A model generated the notes under the pieces. The model made no database searches. It worked only from the letters and a program-made list of their open reading frames with translations, and was not told the DNA's origin. A program made the position numbers and the translations under genes. Positions 7,158-12,658 of a DNA stretch of 15,089 bases are shown here, in pieces. Every line of letters starts with the position of its first letter. Position 1 is the stretch's first letter. Source of the DNA: an uncultured Chlamydiae bacterium (GTDB taxonomy: Bacteria > Chlamydiota > Chlamydiia > Chlamydiales > SM23-39); assembly GCA_903864395.1 (NCBI GenBank), contig CAIPFQ010000227.1, positions 1-15,089 of the forward strand, read 5' to 3'.

Positions 7158-8098
7158 AAGTTGCTGTCGTAGGGGCTGGACTGGCTGGTTTGAGCGTTTG
7201 CTGGCATCTTGGTCAAAAAAAAGGAACTCAGACAACTCTTTTTGATCCTAAAGGGATAGGCGGGGGCGCCTCTGGCATCTCTACAGGGCTTTTGCATCCA
7301 TTTCCAGGGAAAAAGGCTCTGCGCTCCCATGAGTCCAGCGAAGGGATGGCTGCGACAGAGACTTTGATCGCCATCTCTTCTGAAGCAATGCAAAGGCCTG
7401 TCGCGGAAAAATCGGGGGTTTTTCGCCCCGCCATCACAGAGCAACAAATGAGAGACTTTTCTTTGCGAGGAGAAAAAGACCCTGAGGCTGAGTGGCAAGA
7501 AACATCGCCTTTTGGCCCTGGCCTTTGGATCCCAAAGGGAATGGCTCTTTATTCGCAGCTTTATTTAAAGGGATTGTGGAAAGCTTGCGAAAAACAGGGG
7601 AGCATCCTCGTGCAAGAGTCCATTGCATCCCTTGAGGATCTGGCGTCTTTTGATGCGATGATTCTTTGTGCGGGATTTGAAATTCTTCGATTTTTTCCAA
7701 CACTGCCTCTTCAAGCGACAAAAGGGCAAACGCTTTTGTGCCGCTGGCCGCAAAGACTCCCATGGAGTCTCGTTTCTCAAGGACACATCACACCCACAGA
7801 GGATGATTCGATATGCCATATTGGATCGACCTACGAGCGAAGCTATTCGTCGCTGGAGCCGACGACTTTTGCAATTGCCCAATTGAAAGAAAAGGCGGTG
7901 GCGTTCTATCCTCCAGCCAAAGACTTCGAGGTTTTGGAAGTACGCGCAGGGGTTCGCATTTCTCGTCCTCTGGGCTACCGGCCGATTGCACAAAAGATGG
8001 GAGAGAGGGTCTGGGTGTTTACGGGGCTCGGATCGAGGGGACTGCTTTATCACGCTCTTCTCGGAAAAAGGATCGCAGACGAAGTCGCAATTTCTTAG
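7154..8098 (+). CDS. FAD-dependent oxidoreductase resembling the MnmC C-terminal domain
   Basis: A 314-residue DAO-superfamily flavoprotein. The dinucleotide-binding motif VVGAGLAG is at 5-12, followed by FDPKGIGGGASGISTGLLHPFPGKKAL, the pattern GGASG..G.L.P seen in MnmC2. Later come a KGQTLLCRWP strand, HITPTEDDSICHIGSTYE, VRAGVRISR..GYRPIA and the hallmark GLGSRGL (291-297). In MnmC this domain removes the carboxymethyl group of cmnm5(s2)U34 in tRNA; here the N-terminal methyltransferase half of MnmC is absent. Related possibilities are glycine or D-amino-acid oxidases (ThiO/DadA). The start overlaps the upstream stop by 4 bp. Family is clear, tRNA role is inference. Confidence 0.8.
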   Translation: MKVAVVGAGLAGLSVCWHLGQKKGTQTTLFDPKGIGGGASGISTGLLHPFPGKKALRSHESSEGMAATETLIAISSEAMQRPVAEKSGVFRPAITEQQMRDFSLRGEKDPEAEWQETSPFGPGLWIPKGMALYSQLYLKGLWKACEKQGSILVQESIASLEDLASFDAMILCAGFEILRFFPTLPLQATKGQTLLCRWPQRLPWSLVSQGHITPTEDDSICHIGSTYERSYSSLEPTTFAIAQLKEKAVAFYPPAKDFEVLEVRAGVRISRPLGYRPIAQKMGERVWVFTGLGSRGLLYHALLGKRIADEVAIS

Positions 8099-8117
8099 AG
8101 AAAGTGAAAACAATACG

Positions 8118-8861
8118 ATGAGAAGATTTTTTTTGGTGATTCTGCTGATCGGGATCGCATTCATTTTTGGCTCTACTAAAAAACGCGCTAAAGCGATCTC
8201 CACTTTATTTCAAAGCAGTCAGGAAGAAAAAAGACTTGAGCCCTCGCCCTATCCTTTGGAAAACCGTCGATTTTGTATCGCAATTCTCGGTAAAAACAAT
8301 GGGGCTTATTTAGAAAAAATATTGCGCACGGTCTTTTTTCAAAACTATGAAAATTTTCACGTTGTCTATATCGATAACGCCTCTGAAGATGGAAGTTTTG
8401 AATTAGCTAAAGAACTTGTTGAGAATGGCTCTTTATCTAAAAAAATCGATTTATTGCAAAATGAGCAGCCGTTGGGAAAAGCGCAATCGCTTTTGCGCGC
8501 CCTTCAGTTTTGCGAAGAGGGAGAAATTATTGTTTTTTTGCCAGGCGATGATTGGCTCGCTCATGAATGGGTTTTACAAAGGCTCAACCAGTATTACGCC
8601 GATCCCGATCTTTGGGTGGTTTGCGCAAGAAGCTGCGACTATCCAACTTTTGATCTCGGTGCCATTTTTTCTTTAGCGAGAGAAGAGGGGAAAGTTTTGG
8701 CTGCCTCGCCGCATATTGCTTTTTTACAAACATTTTATGCGGAACTGCTCAATGGCGTCGAGGCCGAGGATCCGTTTTACTCGATCCTCTCTATAGCGCA
8801 AGGGCATATTCAGTTTGCGCCAGAGGTTCTCTATATTGTAAACAAAGAAAGGTTTGAATGA
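8118..8861 (+). CDS. Membrane-anchored family-2 glycosyltransferase-like protein (copy 1)
   Basis: From the ATG at 8118 (MRRFFLVILL) it is 247 residues. Earlier in-frame starts lie inside the previous gene in another frame and were rejected. Residues 4-19 form a membrane anchor or uncleaved signal, followed by KKRAK. A GT-A/GT2 fold follows: FCIAILGKNN (52-61), VVYIDNASEDGS (82-93), LQNEQPLGKAQSLLRAL (113-129) and the metal-binding LPGDDW (141-146). The protein ends about 100 residues after GDDW, so the usual C-terminal acceptor region is short. Charges on both sides of the anchor leave topology open. It is followed by a paralogue with a 4-bp ATGA overlap. Acceptor and sugar are unknown. Confidence 0.75.
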   Translation: MRRFFLVILLIGIAFIFGSTKKRAKAISTLFQSSQEEKRLEPSPYPLENRRFCIAILGKNNGAYLEKILRTVFFQNYENFHVVYIDNASEDGSFELAKELVENGSLSKKIDLLQNEQPLGKAQSLLRALQFCEEGEIIVFLPGDDWLAHEWVLQRLNQYYADPDLWVVCARSCDYPTFDLGAIFSLAREEGKVLAASPHIAFLQTFYAELLNGVEAEDPFYSILSIAQGHIQFAPEVLYIVNKERFE

Positions 8862-9574
8862 TGCGTGTTTTAGCCTATCTCATTCCCTTTTCACTCGCCC
8901 TGTTTTTTGGATACTCTTTAGGCTCTGGGAGGGATTTTTCCAAGCAAACGGCCCGCAGTTCTTTTCCTGTTGTTGAAGAGAAATCCTTTGCAATCGTCAT
9001 TCATTCTTATAAGGAAGTTTTGTCTTGCGAAAGAGTATTGCAGTCGATTTTTGAGCAAGAGTATGAAAATTATCGGGTGATTTTTTTTGATGATGCCTCT
9101 TTTGATGGCACATGGGAAAAGGTGCTCTCTTTCATTCTCGATAAAAATCAAGAAGAGCGGGTGATTCTTATGCAAAATGACGAGAGGCTAGGGGAGTCTG
9201 GTTGTTTAGAGAGAGCGGCTTCTTCCTTACTTGGACAAGAAATCGTGATTCCTCTCGATGCAAAAAATTGGCTCGCGCACCCACATGCTTTGAGTCAGTT
9301 GAATGCCGTCTATCAAAATCCAGAGATTTGGATGACAATCGGCAGCTCGATTCTTTATCCGAATTATCAAAAGGCGATCGCAGGCGCTTTGATTTCCTCT
9401 GAAACTCCCCTTTCATTTTATGCAAATCTTATGGACCTCGAAGAGGGAGTCCCTCGCCTAGAAAGAAAAGACTACGGCACTTGTATCCAAAAGAGAGCGA
9501 AAAATCATTTCGCTCTCGTAGACGAGCCTCTTTTTTTCTTCAATCAAGGACGATGGCGCTGTTCTTTCCATTGA
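8858..9574 (+). CDS. Glycosyltransferase-like paralogue (copy 2) with altered metal site
   Basis: A 238-residue paralogue of the upstream gene with the same plan: a hydrophobic N-terminus (5-22), FAIVIHSYK (44-52), VIFFDDASFDGT (74-85), LMQNDERLGES (104-114) and a WLAHP/WLAHE match. Where copy 1 has LPGDDW, this copy has LDAKNW (133-138), so both canonical aspartates are replaced by Lys and Asn; only the shifted D134 remains. Nucleotide binding may persist, but catalysis by the usual metal mechanism is doubtful. The start at 8858 (ATG, possibly 8861) overlaps the upstream stop. Its stop is 1 bp from the short repeat. A tandem duplication with divergence is the simplest origin. Confidence 0.72.
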   Translation: MMRVLAYLIPFSLALFFGYSLGSGRDFSKQTARSSFPVVEEKSFAIVIHSYKEVLSCERVLQSIFEQEYENYRVIFFDDASFDGTWEKVLSFILDKNQEERVILMQNDERLGESGCLERAASSLLGQEIVIPLDAKNWLAHPHALSQLNAVYQNPEIWMTIGSSILYPNYQKAIAGALISSETPLSFYANLMDLEEGVPRLERKDYGTCIQKRAKNHFALVDEPLFFFNQGRWRCSFH

Positions 9575-9575
9575 C

Positions 9576-9677
9576 TTAAACTCGACTTTGCAGCTTTTGT
9601 GGGCTGCTTGGCTATTTGCCCCCGAGAACAAATCTCCCGAGGCATCCAACCCAAAAAAGTTGCAAAGTCGAGTTAAA
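9576..9677. repeat. Short copy of the terminally inverted repeat, flanked by TTAAA
   Basis: The core (9581-9672, 92 bp) begins CTCGACTTTGCA and ends with its inverse, and the arms match over 26 bp with three differences. A 5-bp direct repeat TTAAA lies at 9576-9580 and 9673-9677, as a target-site duplication would. Read on the minus strand it matches the 15-204 copy nearly base for base but lacks that copy's 84-bp insert. RNA crossing it would form a long hairpin with a loop of about 40 bases, so it may terminate the upstream operon. There is no ORF of note. Confidence 0.8.
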
Positions 9678-9729
9678 GATAAGAACAAAAAAACTGGAGA
9701 CATTTTTTTTAAAAATATCTCTGAAAAAA

Positions 9730-9813
9730 TGCCCAGGACAGGACTCGAACCTGCACACCTGTTACAGTACAAGAACCTAAATCTTGTGTGTCTGCCAATT
9801 TCACCACCTGGGC
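9730..9813 (-). tRNA. tRNA-Leu(UAG)
   Basis: The minus strand folds as a class II tRNA of 84 nt: acceptor GCCCAGG/CCTGGGC, a D-arm with GTGAAATTGGCAGACAC as in tRNA-Leu, anticodon stem CAAGA/TCTTG with loop TTTAGGT (anticodon TAG, at 9777-9779), an extended variable arm, and T-arm GCAGG-TTCGAGT-CCTGT. The discriminator is A. CCA is not encoded. A run of six T follows on the minus strand (9724-9729) and serves as a likely terminator. Confidence 0.95.
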
Positions 9814-9831
9814 AGCTCTCTTCTCAGCAAG

Positions 9832-9860
9832 AGATTATCTAAAGTTACCTTAAAAGTCAA
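9832..9860 (-). promoter_or_regulatory. tRNA-Leu promoter overlapping the exbD stop
   Basis: On the minus strand TTGACT (9855-9860), 17 bases, TAATCT (9832-9837) is a near-consensus sigma-70-type promoter ending 18 bases before the mature tRNA. The -35 box contains the exbD stop codon TGA (9857-9859). The tRNA therefore can be transcribed independently of exbBD. Confidence 0.65.
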
Positions 9861-10315
9861 AGAGGTTCGTAGACGGGATGTGCGGCAAAGCCCGCTTCTC
9901 GAACGCCAAAAATGGCAAGGGCGACGGATTCCCATGGTGCTCTTTTGTCTATGTGTAAAAGAATTTCAGTTTTTGTTGTATCTAAGGCCACAGCCCCGAT
10001 TTTTTGTTGTCTCGCCAGCTCCGTTTGGATCTCTTCTACGTCTTTCATCGGATACTCTTGAAATTCAGTTTTCCAAGTGTAGAGCCCCTCAGAGCTTACG
10101 CTGAGATGAATGTGATGCTTTTCCGTTTCAGCGCAAAGAGATTTTTTCCCCTTTTCCGGTTGCAGTTCCGCAAGCGTAATTTGGGTGTCAAAAAGAGCTG
10201 CATGGGAAACCGCGAGCATTGCGAAAAAAGAAAGCATAAGAAACAGAAAATCGATCATCGGCGCGAAGTTAAAAGAGGGGGCTCTGCAAATTTCTTCTTG
10301 AGGAATCAATTCCAT
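9857..10315 (-). CDS. exbD: ExbD/TolR-family proton-channel subunit
   Basis: A 152-residue single-pass membrane protein of the ExbD/TolR family. A short cytoplasmic N-terminus (PSFNFAPMIDFLFLMLSFF, about 13-31) contains the conserved Pro-Met-Ile-Asp with the transmembrane Asp that carries protons in this family. The periplasmic domain ends in the IDKRAPWESVALAIFGVREAGF pattern typical of ExbD (120-143). With ExbB it forms an inner-membrane motor that powers an outer-membrane partner such as TonB or TolA; no such partner is in the window. It starts 12 bp after exbB. The Shine-Dalgarno is weak, so coupling to exbB is likely. Confidence 0.9.
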   Translation of the reverse strand: MELIPQEEICRAPSFNFAPMIDFLFLMLSFFAMLAVSHAALFDTQITLAELQPEKGKKSLCAETEKHHIHLSVSSEGLYTWKTEFQEYPMKDVEEIQTELARQQKIGAVALDTTKTEILLHIDKRAPWESVALAIFGVREAGFAAHPVYEPL

Positions 10316-10327
10316 ACGTTGTCTCGG

Positions 10328-10960
10328 TTAGGGTCTCGGGATCAAGATGCTAAGCATCGTCGCTTCATTTTCCACATAGCAAAGCGTTTTGACCATCCGA
10401 TATTTCATCGTGATCGAAAAAACCATGGCAAGGATCGCTACAATGAGCCCTGCGACAGTGGTTCCGACCGCCACGCCAAGCCCATCAAACAGCGCGTTTA
10501 CGCTTTCTGCTGAACGGTTTATGTCGTAAAAAGCATAAAACATGCCAATGACCGTGCCAAGCAACCCCAGCATAGGAGCTACAACCGCAATCTCGTTGAG
10601 TAAGGACAGTCTTTGCCAAAGAGGACTCGAAGCTCTTTTTCCCTCCGATTTCATAGCCTCGACCATGACAGACGGACCGAGCTCGCGCGTCGAAAGCCCT
10701 GCCTGAATGATACTGCCTAAAAGATTGGGCTGACGCAAGCACATGGCTTTTGCCGACTCCCATTCCTTTTGTTCTAAAAGGGCACGGAGCCCTTCTTTAA
10801 AGGCTTCAGGGATCACTGCCTTTAAGCGCAATGTGGCCAGTGTATAAAACCAAAGAGCCATCGCGGCGATGGACATAGACCCAAGGAGAGTATAGATGAG
10901 GGGTGCTGAGGAAAAAACCTTTTGCAGTTCAATCATCTGGGGGGCGTTAGCTAAAAACAT
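10328..10960 (-). CDS. exbB: ExbB/TolQ/MotA-family proton-channel protein
   Basis: From the ATG at 10960 it is 210 residues, with a clean Shine-Dalgarno GGAGG 8-9 bases upstream that decides this start over an in-frame start at 11011. Three membrane segments lie at about 19-42, 122-145 and 160-183. The second, LNEIAVVAPMLGLLGTVIGMFYAF, is the family signature, and the third is GVAVGTTVAGLIVAILAMVF. The N-terminal cytoplasmic stretch between TM1 and TM2 is about 75 residues, as expected. It forms the pentameric part of the ExbBD motor. ExbB versus TolQ cannot be decided from the sequence alone. Confidence 0.9.
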   Translation of the reverse strand: MFLANAPQMIELQKVFSSAPLIYTLLGSMSIAAMALWFYTLATLRLKAVIPEAFKEGLRALLEQKEWESAKAMCLRQPNLLGSIIQAGLSTRELGPSVMVEAMKSEGKRASSPLWQRLSLLNEIAVVAPMLGLLGTVIGMFYAFYDINRSAESVNALFDGLGVAVGTTVAGLIVAILAMVFSITMKYRMVKTLCYVENEATMLSILIPRP

Positions 10961-10981
10961 TGGATAATCCTCCGAAGAATC

Positions 10982-11011
10982 AATGTAACAACTCGCCAAA
11001 CATTGACGCAA
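10982..11011 (-). promoter_or_regulatory. Possible exbB promoter
   Basis: On the minus strand TTGCGT (11006-11011), 18 bases, TACATT (10982-10987) is a moderate sigma-70-like match. It would start transcription about 15 bases before the exbB Shine-Dalgarno. It lies back to back with, and a few bases from, the trmB promoter. Confidence 0.35.
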
Positions 11012-11012
11012 G

Positions 11013-11021
11013 TGTTATAAT
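11013..11021 (+). promoter_or_regulatory. Extended -10 promoter of trmB, leaderless
   Basis: TGTTATAAT is a consensus extended -10 element (TGnTATAAT). No good -35 lies 17-18 bases upstream, which extended -10 promoters tolerate. The ATG at 11029 begins 7 bases after the -10 box, the same distance as at pip, so the message probably has no leader. Confidence 0.55.
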
Positions 11022-11028
11022 GCACTTC

Positions 11029-11700
11029 ATGAAAAAAGCATGCGAATTAAAAATTCCTTTTGTTTGGACTGATAGACGCCCTATTATTCTCGAAAAATTC
11101 CTATACATTCCAAAAGCCTACGATTTTCACGAACAGTGGGAACGGACTCCCTGGTCAGACCCCCGTTTTTTTGGCAATGATCGCCCTGTGGCTTTAGAGT
11201 ATTGCAGCGGCAATGGGCAATGGATCTGCGAGAAGGCGAAGCTACATCCAGAGATCAACTGGGTTGCGGTAGAGATACGCTATGACAGAGCCAGAAAAAC
11301 ATGGCTGAGGCTTCATAGGGATAATCTGCCTAACCTGTTTATTATTTGTGGAGAGGCGTCTGTTGTCACTCGCCACTATCTGCCAAGGGAAAGTTTGTCT
11401 AAAATCTTTGTCAATTTTCCTGACCCTTGGCCGAAGCTGCGCCATGCGAAGCATCGCCTGATTCAAGAGCCTTTTCTAAATGATGCCGCGTGCCTTGCAA
11501 AGCCTGGCTGCGAGGCGACCTTTGTGACGGACGACGCAATCTATGCAGCGCAAATGGTAGAGGAGCTTGCAAAAAGTGCTGCGTGGCGCCCCTCTGGAAA
11601 AATTTTGGATGGAGAGAGTTATGGCTCTTCTTTTTTTGCTGACCTTTGGAAAAAAAAGGGCTACTCTATTCACTTCATGGATTACATATGTCATCAATAG
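11029..11700 (+). CDS. trmB: tRNA (guanine-N7)-methyltransferase TrmB
   Basis: Makes m7G46 in tRNA variable loops using SAM. From the ATG at 11029 it is 223 residues. Motifs are EYCSGNGQW (58-66, SAM-binding loop), WVAVEIR (78-84), the family signature NFPDPWPKLRHAKHRL (129-144) with the catalytic/binding Asp of PDPW, FVTDD (165-169) and the C-terminal YGSSFFADLWKKKG (198-211). An alternative ATG at 11020 would add three residues but is part of the TATAAT box. The next gene overlaps its end by 13 bp. Confidence 0.95.
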   Translation: MKKACELKIPFVWTDRRPIILEKFLYIPKAYDFHEQWERTPWSDPRFFGNDRPVALEYCSGNGQWICEKAKLHPEINWVAVEIRYDRARKTWLRLHRDNLPNLFIICGEASVVTRHYLPRESLSKIFVNFPDPWPKLRHAKHRLIQEPFLNDAACLAKPGCEATFVTDDAIYAAQMVEELAKSAAWRPSGKILDGESYGSSFFADLWKKKGYSIHFMDYICHQ

Positions 11701-12605
11701 CAAGACAAGATTCTTTTTTTACGGTGTCTCTTCCCTGTCGCTGGACTGACGATCTCCTATGGAACCCTCTTTTAGAAACCATTCCAGAGAAAAAATCGCT
11801 GGTTTGGGCGCTCGACCTCGGCTTCAGCGCGCCTTATTTCTCTTTAGAAGATGAGATGCTCTTCCACTCGCTAACCCTAGCCCTCAAACAGTTTTCTCAA
11901 GAGGTTTGGTCTCTTTATGGACAGCGATCTCAAGGGGTTCTTTTGTATCAGGGGACGCTGGACTTTTCTTCCCGTTTCTCTTGGAGTGAGGCCCAGGAAG
12001 AAAACTGGCGCCAGAAGAAAGAAACAGCACCAAAAACTTCAGAGGCGCATCAAAAGCGCTTATTTTGTGCGGATGCTTTTGCTTATTATTTTCAAAAGCT
12101 CGCTCATGCGCTTCCCGATGAGGCCCCTATTTTTCTCCACTTCGATACGCAAGGATGTGGCTCTTTGGCAGAGGTTTTTCAACTTAGCGCCAAAGAGCGG
12201 TTTGAGCCCTTTTTGCTCTCGTTCTCTTCTCAAAGAGAAGAAGACTCTCCTTGGGCGGTTTGTTTGCCTTTGCAAGAAAAATGCAGCGAGGGGATATTAC
12301 ACCAGCTCAATCAGCTTTTTTCTAAGATCAAGAAACCTTTTCGAATCATTGAGGAACTTTTTTTGACAGAATCTTGGGAAGGAGTCGATACAATTTTTGT
12401 CCTTTCAGATAGTGTGACAATGCAGGGGAAAAGAAAGCTCAGGGGGTTTTGTTCTGCTGGGGGCTTTGTTGTTGTGGAGGGAGAAATTCTTGGGCTGCCA
12501 AACGAAGTGTCGATGAAAGAGTTCGGGGCAGAGGGATTCGAACCCCCGACCTACTGGTCCCAAACCAGTCGCGCTAGCCAAGCTGCGCTATGCCCCGATC
12601 GCTAA
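11688..12605 (+). CDS. Uncharacterised protein whose 3' end runs antisense through a tRNA
   Basis: A 305-residue soluble protein from the ATG at 11688, which overlaps trmB by 13 bp; a longer in-frame start at 11646 is less likely. No membrane segment, signal peptide or catalytic motif is recognised. The protein is mixed charge with a Trp/Phe/Ser-rich, acidic middle (DFSSRFSWSEAQEENWRQKKE). Its last ~25 residues (GFEPPTYWSQTSRASQAALCPDR) are the antisense translation of tRNA-Pro at 12523-12597, with the stop at 12603-12605 just past it. That tail is probably not conserved. The gene may have lost an earlier stop or naturally read into the tRNA. The TrmB neighbour suggests co-expression, not a function. 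Confidence 0.65.
   Translation: MSSIARQDSFFTVSLPCRWTDDLLWNPLLETIPEKKSLVWALDLGFSAPYFSLEDEMLFHSLTLALKQFSQEVWSLYGQRSQGVLLYQGTLDFSSRFSWSEAQEENWRQKKETAPKTSEAHQKRLFCADAFAYYFQKLAHALPDEAPIFLHFDTQGCGSLAEVFQLSAKERFEPFLLSFSSQREEDSPWAVCLPLQEKCSEGILHQLNQLFSKIKKPFRIIEELFLTESWEGVDTIFVLSDSVTMQGKRKLRGFCSAGGFVVVEGEILGLPNEVSMKEFGAEGFEPPTYWSQTSRASQAALCPDR
12523..12597 (-). tRNA. tRNA-Pro(UGG)
   Basis: The minus strand folds as a 75-nt cloverleaf: acceptor CGGGGCA/TGCCCCG, D-arm GCGCAGCTTGGCTAGCGC, anticodon stem ACTGG/CCAGT with loop TTTGGGA (anticodon TGG at 12560-12562) and T-arm CGGGG-TTCGAAT-CCCTC region. The C1 acceptor start fits some bacterial tRNA-Pro genes. The discriminator is A and CCA is not encoded. 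It is wholly contained, antisense, within the end of the plus-strand CDS ending at 12605. Confidence 0.95.
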
Positions 12606-12613
12606 AGTCCACT

Positions 12614-12643
12614 AGCGTACCTGATTGGGGAATTATTTGCCAA
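12614..12643 (-). promoter_or_regulatory. Possible tRNA-Pro promoter
   Basis: On the minus strand TTGGCA (12638-12643), 18 bases, TACGCT (12614-12619) is an acceptable sigma-70 match ending 16 bases before the tRNA. It occupies the short gap before pgi and faces away from it. Confidence 0.45.
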
Positions 12644-12658
12644 CGATTGAGGAAAAAA

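Noticed and set aside
8858..9574. Frameshifted pseudogene
   Set aside because: The frame is open throughout and the fold motifs other than the metal site are kept, so it looks divergent, not broken.
9588..9842. A plus-strand ORF across the short repeat and tRNA-Leu
   Set aside because: Its translation is the repeat arm followed by antisense tRNA (GLEPAHL), with no independent evidence of coding.
12590..12658. N-terminal extension of Pgi
   Set aside because: It begins inside the tRNA-Pro gene, while the ATG at 12659 has a good Shine-Dalgarno and family-typical length.
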